Shown: positions 46,701 to 57,775 of the stretch, in pieces | How positions within the stretch are numbered: the first letter of the stretch is position 1 | How the letters are laid out: every line of letters begins with the position of its first letter | NCBI GenBank assembly: GCA_963930655.1 | Contig: OZ005607.1 | Span: forward strand, 17,006,374-17,070,373 | DNA: 64,000 bases | Reading direction: 5' to 3' | From: Myrica gale | Lineage: Eukaryota; Streptophyta; Magnoliopsida; Fagales; Myricaceae | The notes under the pieces: model-generated | Told to the model about the DNA's origin: nothing | The model's database searches: none | The model's input: the letters and a program-made list of their open reading frames with translations, nothing else | Made by a program: the position numbers and the translations under genes

Positions 46701-49700
46701 GGGGGATTTGGTGTGTCTTCAGGAGACCAAGGTTGCTGCAGTGTCTCGAGCCTTGGTGCGTCGATTATGGGTGGGTCTCACGTGGATTGGAGGTGTTTGG
46801 AGGCTGACGGGGCATCGAGGAGCATTTTGTGTCTTTGGGATCCTTGTATTTTGGAGGTAGTTGAGGCTTGTGTCGGTTTGTTTTCCTTATCGCTGATCTT
46901 TCGGAATGTTGAGGATGGTGTTCAGTGGATCTTTTCGGGAGTCTATGGTCCCAATGATGATTGTAGTAGGAATTTTTTGTGGGATGAGTTGGTGGGGATT
47001 CATAGTTGGTGGCAGTTACCGTGGTGTATAGGGGGAGACTTTAATGTGACTCGTTTTCCTAGCGAGAGGTCGGGTGGTGGGGGCGTGAGGAGTGCCATGG
47101 TTGAGTTTTCGGAGTTTGTGTTTGATCTTGGGTTGATGGATCTTGAGTTGGCTGGCGGGTTGTACACTTGGTCGAATGGAAGATCTTCTCAGTCGTGGTC
47201 TCGGATTGATAGGTTTCTTGTTAGTCCGGATTGGGAAGCTTTGTGTCCGTACCTTATTCAGAGGCGGTTGCCCCGTTTGCTTTCGGATCACTTCCCAATT
47301 GTGTTGGAAAGCGGAAAGTTTGGGGGTTCTAAGAAGCCTTTCCGCTTGGAGAATATGTGGCTTAAAGTGGAGGGGTTTGTGGATTTGGTTAAGGGATGGT
47401 GGCAAGGGTTTGATTTTGTGGGGTCCCCGAGCTTTGTCCTCAATGCGAAGTTAGCGGCGTTGAAACATAAACTTAGGGTGTGGAACTGAGATGTCTTTGG
47501 AGAGCTAAGTGTTAGGAAGGCGACCCTTATGTCTGAGTTATCGTCTCTCGATGCCTTGGATGAGGGGGGCAATCTTGATGAGGGGAGACGGGCGCGGCGG
47601 TCGGAGGTATCTCAGGAGTTGACTGATTTGCTTATGTTGGAAGAGATTAGCTGGCGACAGAAGTCTAGGGCTCTTTGGCTCAAAGATGGTGACCGTTGCA
47701 CCAGGTTTTTTCATAGGGTTGCAAATTCTAATAGGAGGGCGAATTCGATTTCTAGTTTGGTGGTGGAGGGGGAGGAGTTGACGGATCCTGTTCGGATCGC
47801 CGAGGAAATTGTTGATTTATATTCCTCTTTATATGAGGAGCCGTTTGCTTGGAGACCAGCGCTGGATGGGTTGGAGTTTGATAGTATTTCGAGGGTTGAT
47901 GCAGAATGGGTTGAAAGGCCTTTTGATTTGGAGGAGGCGACTGGGGTGGTGCATAGTCTCAATGGTGACAAGGCGCCGGGTCCGGATGGTTACTCCTTAG
48001 CTTTTTTCCAAGCTTGTTGGGACTTTGTCAAAAATGATGTTATGTTGATGTTTAATGAGTATGCGCGGGTGGGGAAGTTTGTTCTGAGCTTGAATTATTC
48101 TTTCATTGTTCTTATCCCTAAGAAGCCGGGGGCGGTGGATCTTAAGGATTTTCGGCCCATTAGTCTTGTGGGGGTGTGTATAAGATTTTAGCCAAGGTGT
48201 TGGCTAATAGATTGAGCACTTTGCTGGCCAAGATCATTTCTCCTTCTCAAAACGCTTTTGTTAAGGGGCGCCAGATTCTGGATTCAGTGCTCATCGCCAA
48301 TGAGTGCATTGATTCTAGGTTGAGGTCGTGGGTTTTGGGCATTCTTTGTAAGCTGGATGTTCAGAAGGCTTATGACCAAGTTAATTGGAAGTTTCTTTTA
48401 TACCTTCTTCGAAGATGTGGTTTCAGTGCAAAATGGTGTAGTTGGATCTTGTTTTGTATTTCGAAGGTGAAGTTTTCGGTTATTCTTAATGGCTACCCGC
48501 ACGGATTTTTCGGTAGTTCTCGTGGTTTGCGGCAAGGGGACCCCCTTTCTCCCCTCCTTTTTGTGATAGTTATGGAGGCGTTCAGCCGCATGTTGGGAAG
48601 AGTTGTTGAGCATGGCAGATTAGAGGGTTTTGTGGTGGGAGGTGGTTCCGGGGGGAGTGTGTCTATCGATCACTTGTTGTTTGCGGACGACACCTTGGTG
48701 TTGTGTGGGGCGGAGGAGAGCCAACTACGGAGTCTTCGTTGCCTCCTCTTATGCTTTGAGGCGGTTTCGGGCCTTAGAATTAATTTGTCTAAGTCAGCGG
48801 TCATTCCCATTGGTTCCGTTGATAATGTTCAGGAGTTGGCGGGAATTTTGGAGTGTGGGGTGTCTTCCTTACCTTTGAGATATTTAGGACTTCCTTTGGG
48901 GGCTGGTTTTAAAAGTGTGCATATTTGGGATGGTATTATTGAGAGGATGGAGAGAAGGCTTGCGGGTTGGAAGCGTATGTATCTCTCCAAAGGTGGTAGG
49001 CTCACCCTTATCAAGTCTACCCTTTCTTGCCTCCCAACTAATTTTCTTTCGTTGTTTCCTATCCCGGTGGCGGTGGCGAATAGGTTGGAGAAGATTCAAC
49101 GGGACTTCCTTTGGGCTAGTGAAAGGAATGTGCACAAGTTCCATCTTGTGAAGTGGGAGTCGGTGTGTTCTCCCTTTATGTTTGGAGGGTTGGGGATCCG
49201 TAGACTTTCGTTGTTTAATAGAGTTCTTTTGAGCAAGTGGTTGTGGCGATTTGCGCACGAGAGAGAGAGAGTCTTTGGAGGGGGGTCATTGCAGCTAAGT
49301 ATGGGTGTGTAGTGGGTGATTGGCGAACTGCTCCTTGCAGGGGGTCTTACTGTGTAAGTCTATGGAGATTCATTAGTAGGGGTTGGGATGTTTTTAGCAA
49401 GCATATCAGATTTTTGGTGGGTAGTGGCTCGAGGGTGAGCTTTTGGCACAATTGGTGGTGTGGGGATAAACCATTGTCTTTGGCTTTCCCGGTTGTTTAT
49501 TCCTTGTCTCGTTGCGTGGAGGCAATGGTGGCGGATTGTTTGGTGGGCAGCGATGGACATGTTGTTTGGAATGTTCCCTTTGTTAGAGCTGCCAATGATT
49601 GGGAGGTCGAGGATTTTTCCGCGTTCTTTTCCCTTTTGTATGGTGCGGTGATTCATAGGGGGAGGCGGACAAGTTGACTTGGATGAGTACTACGAAAGGT

Positions 49701-52625
49701 GCCTTTTCGGTTAAATCTATGTACTATCTTCTTGCGGGTGGACTTCGCTTGTCTTTTCCTTGGAAGAGTGTGTGGAGGTCAAACTGCCCTATGAGGGTCT
49801 CCTTTTTTGTGTGGGAGGCTATGCATGGGAGAATTCTTACTTCCGATAATCTCAGGAGACGAAGAGTTTGTATCGTTAATTGATGTTATCTTTGTCGTGG
49901 TGATGTTGAATCGGTTGACCATGTGTCACTTCATTGTTCCTTGGCACGTGCTCTTTGGAACCATGTTCTTAGCATTGCAAATTATCATTGGGTGATGCCG
50001 GAGAAGGTAGTAGATGTGTTGTGGAGTTGGCATAGGCGGCTTTCTAACCCGTTCGCTAAGGCTATTTGGAGGAGAATGATTCCTTCGTGTATTTGGTGGT
50101 GTCTTTGGAGGGAGCGAAATTCTAGATGTTTTGAAGATGTTTCTTTGTCTTTGGATAAGTTGCAGGGTTTTTTATTACATACTCTTTATTCTTGGGCTAA
50201 TGTAATGTTAGGTTGCCCTTTTGTTGATTTTCCTGATTTCCTTAGTTTTGTTGCATGTTTAGTCTAAGCGGCTTCGGTATAGCTCCTTGTACTGTTTTCG
50301 CTTTTTTTCTAATGAGATTGGCTTACTTATCAAAAAAAAAGGATGGACCCAGGCCAAGGCAAGCAGCATGGCACGACTCGACGGCACGCAGGCGACATGA
50401 CCAGGGAGTGCAGCACGTGTGCAAGCCGATGCCTTGACATGCAGACACGCCCAAGGGGCTAGGCGCAACATCATCCTACAAACGAGGAGAAAACGGTGGC
50501 ATAGCTTGAACGGCCAAGACCAAGTCAAAGATAATTAAGTCAAGGAGCTCTTTGATCTTAGGCATCGGTTGAAAGCTTGACCGAGTCATGTGTGCCACTT
50601 ATGCCATTGACCTATTCATGTGCATGGTAGTTGTGCTTGGCAAGCACATGTGCACATAAGACCCAGTCAATAGGCTTGAGACTAGGCATGAGAAATGGTT
50701 AAGGCGGGAAACTAGACATGTGAAGTGGTCGACATGGCAAGGTGGCATGAATGACACATTGTTGTGCTAGATGGATTCAAGTGCAGACAAGTAGTTTGAA
50801 GGGGAGTCTGACAAGTGTCACTCCATGAAAGACTTGTTGTGATGCCTATACTATTATATAAAGGGGGTTCAACCCTTCTGTAAAACACACAGAGAAAGAA
50901 AGCATTGAAGTCTAAGTGTAGCCTTCAAGTATAAATGGGTTAGCTAAGTGAGTGATCTTTCTAAGCCTTCTGTGTCAAGTGCCTAACAAGTTTGTAAAGA
51001 CCTTGACATCCTTGTATCGTATTACGTTGTGAAAAGAAGGTTGAGAGTTCCCCTTAAAGCTGTGTGTCTCTATCTCTTTGAGTGGTTGGCTTGCCAAGTT
51101 GGGGTGTTCTTGGCGCCGTACATGATGAAAATTATTGTCTGAAAAGTAACCCTCTCTCATGGAGTGACACTTCTCAAACTCTCCTTCAGTTGTCTGCACT
51201 TGAGTCCATCTAGCACCATGATGTGTGCTACTCATGCCACCTCGCCATGTTGATTAGGTCTTATGTGCACATGTGCTTGCCAAGCACACCTACCATGCAC
51301 ATGAATAGGTCAAGGGCATAGGTGGCGCACATGACTCGGTCAAGCTCTCAACCGATGCTTAAGATGGAGGAGCCCCTTGACTTTGTCATCTTTGACTTGG
51401 TCTTGGTCATTCAAGCTATGCCATTGTTTTCTCTTTTTTTGTAGGATGCCGTTGCGCCCAGCCCCTTGGGTGTGTCTGCATGCCTTGACATCGGCTTGCA
51501 CGTGTGCCCCACTTCCTAGTCGTGTTGGCTGCGTGCCGTCAAGTCATGCCATGCTGCTTGTCTTGACTTGGGTCCATCCCGAGCTCGTTGAGGCTAGGGG
51601 TCTAGACCCCATCTTGGCATATGTGCGCCACCCCACGCACCTTGGCTTCCCATGGTGACATCCATGCTAAGAGAAGAAACATGGTTACTGTGTGGCTGTG
51701 GATGAAGATATGTGAGGAGAGTTTTATTTATTTATGCCATTAGCCTCTACTTCTGTTAGCTGGGGCAGGAAAACCACGCGGCAACAAAACAGCCTTCAAA
51801 TAATAAAATGGACGTATTTCTTGCATCAGTTTTAAAATGGAAGGGAACTTGGTGGGAAAAGAGCCGCTTCCCCCCCCCCCCCCCCCCCTCCTCTCACCAA
51901 AGGCGAAAAGCTGGCATTTATCCCTTGGTTGGCCTGTGAACTTGAAAGTAATGAGACCGAGAGAGGGAACTAGGACAATTATTTTAAAGTTCTTTACATC
52001 AAAGTTTAAAGCTTTAATGGTGCATGAACTACACAGTATCTGTCCAGACCTTTGCATCACTATCTTTTTCGAGCCTAGTGAAGCTCCTTAATCTTTCTTT
52101 GACCATCCTTTCCCATTTCTAGGGAATTTTGTAGGGTTAAATCTCTTCAAAAACAATAATATATTTTTCAGAACTGTAGGAAAACAAATCATAGGTGGAA
52201 ACGATTCTTTCTCCAGCTGCTTCATATCCTGTAAGAGTGGGTTTTAGGCTTCATTTTACAAATTGAACGATTCAGGCTTGATTTTATAAATCTTCAGCTG
52301 CTCGTAGAGATAATTGTCTTAATCTTTTCTTACTAGTATTTCCTTTTGTTCTTAGACTATTTTCTCTTAAATTCCTTCTTGTGTATTTGTTTAGTTGGTT
52401 GTTTCCAAACTCTTCTTGTCATTTTTTAGCAAAGAAGGGTACAAATGTGGCAGAGATGAACTTTGACTACTTTTATATTGGATTCATTTCTCTCATATAA
52501 CTTAAGTAAATTGTGCTTCCTTTTACAGCCTAAGTTATGTATTGAGCCAAATCGACAACTGCATTCAGTATGGAGAAGACGCGGATGTGAAGATCAAGGA
52601 TTTTGATCCTGAGGATGACGACTAG
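40729..52625 (+). CDS. GPN3: GPN-loop GTPase 3 (nine exons)
   Basis: Exons: 40729-40773, 40869-40977, 41075-41156, 42019-42104, 42954-43057, 43207-43337, 43426-43519, 44099-44154, 52529-52625. All introns are GT-AG. The joined length is 804 nt, giving 267 residues, close to the 270-285 usual for GPN3. Seen: P-loop GPAGSGKST (residues 9-17), NLDPA, the diagnostic GPN loop GPNGG, DCPG, the SKMD nucleotide-specificity motif, and an acidic end DPEDDD. Family knowledge: eukaryotic GPN3 works with GPN1 in assembly and nuclear import of RNA polymerase II. The start codon is the first Met before the P-loop, as in orthologues. Intron 8 (44155-52528, 8.4 kb) is enlarged by L1 and inverted-repeat insertions; the other introns are 88-862 bp. 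The gene looks intact. Confidence 0.96.
44880..45530 (+). pseudogene. L1-type LINE fragment A (ORF1 end and endonuclease start)
   Basis: Reads [20 protein letters not shown] and [14 protein letters not shown], matching [20 protein letters not shown] and [13 protein letters not shown] of fragment B at 46350-46470. After it comes a diverged endonuclease start, RWTVRGM...GNLLRGW (45325-45400), matching CWNVRGL...GNLLRGW of B. It is therefore part of a second, older L1 in intron 8 of GPN3. It breaks off near 45530, where B starts. Confidence 0.7.
45780..46615 (+). pseudogene. LINE B ORF1 region
   Basis: Frame fragments with [28 protein letters not shown], a glycine/serine-rich middle, then [20 protein letters not shown] and a basic tail. 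ORF1 of L1 elements encodes an RNA-binding protein. I see no clear zinc knuckle here. At least one frame change occurs near 46130. The last codon is TGA at 46613-46615, overlapping the ORF2 start as ATGA. Confidence 0.6.
46612..50267 (+). pseudogene. LINE B ORF2: endonuclease, reverse transcriptase, zf-RVT
   Basis: Begins [15 protein letters not shown] at 46612. Endonuclease motifs: [13 protein letters not shown] (about 47034) and SDHFPI (about 47285). Reverse transcriptase: [44 protein letters not shown] and the catalytic FADDTL near 48681. A zf-RVT region at 49680-49980 includes [16 protein letters not shown] and [13 protein letters not shown]. Breaks seen: frameshifts near 46770, 48175, 49265 (in a GA run) and 49670, and stops at 47487 and 49881. 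It cannot make the full protein. Confidence 0.9.
50341..51579. repeat. Large inverted repeat (foldback) with TATA-containing loop
   Basis: Left arm 50341-50830 starts GGATGGACCCA. Right arm 51157-51579 ends TGGGTCCATCC and reads as the imperfect reverse complement, including CCTTGACATGCAGACAC / GTGTCTGCATGCCTTGACAT. The left arm has about 65 bp more. The 326-bp loop has TATTATATAAAG at 50852 and TTCTTGGCGCCGTAC near 51108, which look like an LTR promoter and a primer-site-like block. It may be two inverted LTR-like copies. The repeat lies in GPN3 intron 8, directly after the LINE A-run. Confidence 0.8.
51870..51888. repeat. Poly-C run
   Basis: Nineteen C in a row inside GPN3 intron 8, followed by TCCTCTC. 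The length is prone to sequencing and slippage error. Confidence 0.85.
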
Positions 52626-53250
52626 GTTTTACAAACTCTGCTGCTTATGTGAAAACATATCTACTGTTGCTGGCCCTGTCGTGACTGTCTGATGGGAGTT
52701 AAAAAAGGGTTGTATTTAAGTACGGTAGCGGTGTCAATATGTAGGATCAAATTATGAACTCTTTAACAATAGATTATGAGTATGTATAATTATATACCTT
52801 TTCCTGGTTGGATGGGGAAATCATGAGTTTCTGGAATTTGTCTTGTGAAAATGGCATCAAATATAGGCGAAAAGCTAATCCATCAGGTGAATTACTACTG
52901 ATGAAATGATGAAGTGATGCAGTGTGTAGCTGTCAGTGCATGTAGAGACTTTTTACAGTAATGCGTTGGGGAGTCGCAACTGCTATGGAAATTGGAGATA
53001 ATTTATGATCACTCATTCAGTTTTTCATCATTGACTGTGGTAACGGATTTCTATTCACCTATATTTGTTTTTTCAAATCTAAGGGACAACTCATCCAGCT
53101 CTTGAGGTGGCTAGTTTCTGACCTTTAAATTTAGAAAAGCAAATATAGGTCGCCGCTTATAATTGAATGAGTAAAGTTTTCATGGATAACCTATGATTGT
53201 GTTTTTGAAAATTTTAAGATGTGTTTTTTTGGGTGTCTAATGGTGGTGCT
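52626..53250 (+). other. GPN3 3' flank and spacer
   Basis: Holds the probable GPN3 3' untranslated region (AT-rich, TGTATAATTATATACC near 52786) and unassigned spacer up to the hAT-like element. No other feature seen. Confidence 0.5.
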
Positions 53251-54196
53251 TAGGGCTGTTCAACCCCGGTGTAGGTGCTGGTTTTGGCCAAAATTGGCAC
53301 CTATACCAGATAGGTCAGTTTTCAAATATTGATCACCTACACCATTAAGGGCAAAAATCGCTCTTTAGCGGTGCTGATTTTCAGTTAACTTACATTCATA
53401 TTTGACTATTTTTTTAGTATTTTACCCACTTAATCCAATAAATTCAAAAAATAGCAATGTCAAACAAATTTTAAAGTCCACAAATTCATTAAACATAGAT
53501 AAAAAAAAGTCACTCAGGCACAAGTTCAGACTTTAGAAAAGAGTTTTGATAAGAATTACCAGCAGAGTAGTATAATTCTCAGCCCTATTTTCTTCAATTT
53601 TTTTCCTCTTTTATACTAGAACCCTAAAATTAAATTCCAAGCTCTAAAAATTGCAAACAAAGGAGAAAAGGTAGGCAATAATATATGTCTCAATACTTTA
53701 AATAGAATAAATTAAAATCAACAAACTCATTGATTTTTAACATACCTAAATGAATCATTGAGACTTGAGAGAGGGATGTGGCAGAGGAGATGAGAAGAGA
53801 TTGACACATGAAGGAGGAGAGTAGTTGTGGTCAACGAAGGGAGGCGCAGCAGCCGGCAGGCGTGGTGGTCAGCGAAGGGTGGTTGTGTCGCCTGTGAGCA
53901 GAAGAGGGAGGGGAGGGAGAGAGAGAGGCAGAGGGTGGGGTGACTGTCGAGTGACAAAGAAATGGGAGGGAGCGGGGTGTGACAAAACAACATAGTTTCT
54001 CATAATGAGAAACTATGTCGTTAAACTTTAAAAAATAATATAAAATAAAACGAAAAAAACCTGATTCCCCCCAGGAACCGGGAAAACCCTCTGATTTTTC
54101 AAAAAATACTAAACCGACACCGGCACCGGCTAAGCCGGGTACCAACAACCCGGTGCCGGTGCCACCGGATTTTTCCAGTTGCACTAAACAACCATT
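53251..54196. mobile_element. Non-autonomous hAT-like element
   Basis: Starts TAGGGCTGTTCA and ends with an imperfect inverse, TAAACAACCATT. The outer 12 bases match at 8 positions with mostly C/T changes. It is flanked by GTGGTGCT (53243-53250) and GTGGTGCC (54197-54204), an 8-bp duplication with one mismatch, as hAT elements make. Subterminal GC-rich repeats of the CACCGGCACCGG and CCCGGTGCCGGTGCC type lie at the right end. There is no transposase frame, at 946 bp. It is old. Confidence 0.65.
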
Positions 54197-55147
54197 GTGG
54201 TGCCATAGAAAGATGTCTGGAAAAAAAAGTTCTTGAAATTTCTTCTGTTGAAAGATACAACTAAAAAAATATTTGTCAGAAGATTTTATGGGTTTTCAGT
54301 GTTTTTAGTTTTTATGTTAATTGAGGCTAATGATTAGGTAGAAAAATTTAGAAGTAATGTGTTATGAAAAACATGCAAAATGATCTAAACGTCCCTCCAA
54401 AATAATTTAGGATGACCATTTTGATTATTTTGTATGTGATTTAACAGTCAATTCAAACGTAGGGTGATAATTGATCATGTTAAACATAAGGGAAGCAAAT
54501 CACTGCGAGACTGATTTTGGATGGAGATTGAAATGTTTTGTGTGAAAAAATTGTATCGATTAGAAAACGTATATGAAATCAAAAAGAATTTCAAGACCAT
54601 TAATAAAACATAACCTAATTTGTTTATCATATTATTTCCCTTCCAACATTGTGTATTTCATTAAAAATAAATACAACAGGGACACTTTACTGGCTCTTTT
54701 TTTTTTCTTCTTGACCTGGCGGAACACTTGTAATAGCTTAAATTTCAATTAATTACAAAGGTCAAGAATGTCGGGGGATAGAGGAAAACAGATATAGCTC
54801 TATCAGGACTTTGGGAAATGATGGAATATTAATCCAACGGTAAAATAAAAAGAAAAGAAGAAATGGGGAAAAATAATTAAAAAAAATAAGTGCACCATGA
54901 ATTCCGCGGAAGACATGGACGTGCAATCTTCTCCACCCAACAACCCCAGACAACGTCCACCATATATGTTGTCAAGCTGTTAGCACTTAACAACCTTGGC
55001 CAACCGTCTTGCTGAGCGGGTTTTCCATTTTTGCAACTTTCTTAAATTCATCTCCCCCATTCCTCTCACAGTTTTGCTTGACCCGAAGTCTATATCATCG
55101 ATCGTTTTCTTCTCAAACCTCTTGTTCTTGAATAACATTTTCAAGCA
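54197..55147 (+). other. Spacer and promoter/leader of the calmodulin-like gene
   Basis: Mostly AT-rich with no repeat I recognise. A possible TATA box (CATATATG, near 54960) lies about 180 bp before the start codon at 55148. Exact promoter limits cannot be read. Confidence 0.35.
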
Positions 55148-55609
55148 ATGGACCCGGGAGAACACCGCCGAGTTTTTCAAATGTTCGACCGCAATGGGGA
55201 TGGTCGGATTACAAAGAAGGAACTGAGTGAATCACTACAGAACTTGGGGATCTATATCCCAGATAAAGATCTGGTCCAAATGATCGAAAAGATTGATGCG
55301 AATGGTGATGGGTTCGTGGATATCGATGAATTTGGAGTTTTATATCAGACGATAATGGATGAGAGAGACGAAGAGGAGGACATAAAAGAGGCATTCAACG
55401 TGTTCGATCAAAACGGAGACGGGTTTATCACGGTGGAGGAATTGAGGTCGGTATTGGCGTCCTTGGGGCTTAAGCAAGGGAGGACCATAGAAGAATGCAA
55501 GAGGATGATTAAGAAGGTGGATGTGGATGGGGATGGGATGGTCAACTTCAAGGAGTTTAAGCAGATGATGAAAGGTGGTGGGTTTGCTGCTCTAAGTTCA
55601 AGTTCATAG
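55148..55609 (+). CDS. CML3: Calmodulin-like protein, four EF-hands (CML3/5/7 group)
   Basis: Single-exon gene of 153 residues, intact. Four canonical 12-residue EF-hand loops at residues 14-25 ([12 protein letters not shown]), 50-61 ([12 protein letters not shown]), 87-98 ([12 protein letters not shown]) and 125-136 ([12 protein letters not shown]), each with Asp at 1, 3 or 5 as needed and Glu at 12, so all four should bind calcium. The linker [13 protein letters not shown] and the end [10 protein letters not shown] are typical of the Arabidopsis CML3/CML7 branch; the CML3 assignment is from memory of that sequence. No lipidation site or membrane segment. The end SSSS is not a peroxisomal signal. 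Expected role: calcium sensor that binds target proteins. Confidence 0.94.
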   Translation: MDPGEHRRVFQMFDRNGDGRITKKELSESLQNLGIYIPDKDLVQMIEKIDANGDGFVDIDEFGVLYQTIMDERDEEEDIKEAFNVFDQNGDGFITVEELRSVLASLGLKQGRTIEECKRMIKKVDVDGDGMVNFKEFKQMMKGGGFAALSSSS

Positions 55610-56100
55610 ACAATATTATTGTACGTAGAGATTTTTTGTTTGTTTGTTTGTTTTCTCTTTCTAGAAGGGATATTTAAAGAGAATATCAAAAGAAGAGGAA
55701 CCTAATCTCTTGTAATTTTTCTTTAAAATGGCCATGTTACAATTTTTACTTATTTTTTTTATTTGTTATGAATATTCGCGTTGCGAATTTCAATTTTCTT
55801 TTTCTAAAATGGTGACTAGAAATCTTATTCTCAAACGTGGGAGAATACGATTGGAGCCTGTCTCATGGAAGGCCAATCTTTGAGAGGAGCAAGTAGAGGA
55901 ATAGCTAGCCTTAATCCTTGTTTGTTTTATTGGGTATTCAAAAACACATCAAAACGATTGCTCTGATTATTCTAGTTCATAACATGTGATTGTTTTAGAT
56001 CTAACAATTGGTATAAGAGCCTATCCATGCTAAAGCTAGAATTTTTGTGTAGCTGAATTTCAAAAATTCCTATTGCTCATAAATTTTGGCAAACCAATGG
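55610..56100 (+). other. Calmodulin-like gene 3' flank and a forward LTR-end/primer-site remnant
   Basis: After the stop is a TTTG microsatellite (about 55635-55655) and an AT-rich 3' region. At 56001-56021, CTAACAATTGGTATAAGAGCC looks like an LTR end (TAACA) followed by a degenerate Met-tRNA primer site on the plus strand. An ATG frame (MANSFLETVN) follows at 56097. The start of that LTR was not found. Confidence 0.45.
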
Positions 56101-56149
56101 CTAACTCCTTTTTAGAAACAGTGAATTAATTAAACCATGAAGCAAAGGT

Positions 56150-57190
56150 TGACAAACTTCCTCTTCGTCATATTCGGAGCTACTTTCGTTGCTTTCTCCC
56201 CAAGCCGCAACAAAAGTTTTCTTTTCTCCTCTTGCTGTTTATTGGCTTTATTAACGAGAGAGCATTGATGCTTGATGTGACCAGGCTTCTTGCACACATA
56301 TGTTCTCATTTGTTTTGCTACTATCTCCTTTGGGGTTGTTAAATCTTCTTCCTCTCTTCCTCTTTCTAAAGAATTTCTTGAATCTTTTTGTGACCAAGGT
56401 CATTTCTTCATCATTCAAGAGGAGTCATCTTTGCTATCTACTAAGGAATTTAGAGCTATTCCTTTCTTCTTATTTCCATCATCTTCATCATCTCTCAAGT
56501 TCATCCTATTTGTCATGAGATAACCTATAAGCTTATCCATAAAGAGCTTGTTGAGCTCTGTCGCTTCTTGGATGACCGTCACCTTAGATTTCCAAATTTT
56601 AGGCAAGCACCTAAGAATTTTTCTCACCATTTCCACATAATATAGACTTTACCTAGAGATTTTAAACAAATAATAATATCGATAAATCTAGTAAACATAG
56701 AAGAAATGAATTCATTAGGTTTCATTTTGAAAAGTTCATAACCATGAACTTGTATGCTAATTTTTTATTCCTTAACTTGATTTCTGTTCTCATGGGTAAC
56801 TTCAAGTTTATCTCAAATCTCCTTTGTGGATTCGCAAGTGGATACCTCATTGAACTCATTTGGGTCTATAGTGCAATACAATAAGTTCATGACTTTAGAT
56901 TTAAGGGACATTCTCTTCATATCATCTTCATCCAATGCTTCTTCAGGTCTTTTAACACCAAAGACATTCTTGGGAATTTTCGGTCCATTTATATTAGTCA
57001 TCTATAAGTTATCATGTATGGCTTAATATAAATCTTCATTCTAATCTTCCAATAGTTGTAGTTTGCTCCATTGAAGAATGGAGGTCTATTTGTAGATTGT
57101 CCTTCCTTTAAGGAAGGTCGAACAAGGGTTATCATGGTCTTTCTCTTAGATGGTTAAGTCAAAATCAAGAAACATGACTCTGATACCAAT
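56150..57190 (-). pseudogene. Second Ty1/copia-type gag remnant (UBN2 family)
   Basis: The minus strand shows a UBN2-like VRKILRCLPKIWKSKVTVIQ, an upstream part with VMNLLYCTIDPNEFNEVST, and a zinc knuckle near 56250-56300 (CKKPGHIKHQC). It is preceded by a primer-site-like TTGGTATCAGAG at about 57179-57190. It is related to the remnant at 19239-20660. It is old, with several breaks, and lacks pol. Confidence 0.7.
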
Positions 57191-57775
57191 TGAGAGACCT
57201 GATACACAGCCCAAAAGGGGGTGAATTGAGTTTTATAAACTTTTTTTTCTTTTAAAATAAAATCAATGTAAGAGTAGCTTTTTTGGGAAAATCAGGAACT
57301 CAATGAGCAGACTATTTAATGTAAGATACAGAGAGAAAAGAGATAGAGATACGACACCACAATTTCTAGGTGGTTCGTCTTAACCAAAGCCTACGTCCAC
57401 CCTCAAAGACTCCTACTTTGGATTTTCTCTACTATCTCGAATAGTGTAAACTTTAGTTTCTAGGTGTAGAGAACATTATAAGTATTTTTGAAGGCTCAAC
57501 ACTTACAACCCAACTCCCAAGGTTACCCCCTTGTCTCCACCACTACAGAAGAGGGAGAATTAGCCCTCCTTGTTTGTTTTGGATTATTTTCAAAGAACAC
57601 ATCAAAAGGAAGTACCTCTCAATATTCTAGATATATTCTAGATAGAAAAGATCATGAACTTTTCATTAAGAAAAAAATTCTTATGCAAAGAAAATTTCTA
57701 TGGCCAAAATATAGATATGAGATAGACATCTTGTCTCCAACTTTCAACTGAAATTTGTTATTAAACTCAATAAAA
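57191..57775 (-). repeat. LTR fragment of the second copia remnant
   Basis: Starts after the primer-site-like sequence with a CAGCCCAAAAGGGGGTGAATTG block, shared with 20690-20710 at the same relative place. The far end of the LTR is missing (about 0.6 kb kept). Confidence 0.55.

Larger units (their letters stand above)
45540..50340 (+). mobile_element. L1-type LINE B in sense orientation in GPN3 intron 8
   Basis: Carries an ORF1 region, an ORF2 with endonuclease, reverse transcriptase and zf-RVT parts, and a short 3' end closing in TTACTTATC plus an A-run at 50331-50340. The coding sequence has about six disruptions. The 5' limit is approximate (GC-rich leader from about 45540). I did not find a target-site duplication; the base after the A-run starts the inverted repeat at 50341. 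Confidence 0.88.

Noticed and set aside
46695-47489. Separate host endonuclease/phosphatase-type gene in the GPN3 intron
   Set aside because: The motifs are those of the L1 endonuclease and continue into reverse transcriptase of the same LINE.
54996-55226. Plus-strand frame overlapping the calmodulin-like start
   Set aside because: It is in another frame from the conserved EF-hand protein and covers the leader. It is a shadow.
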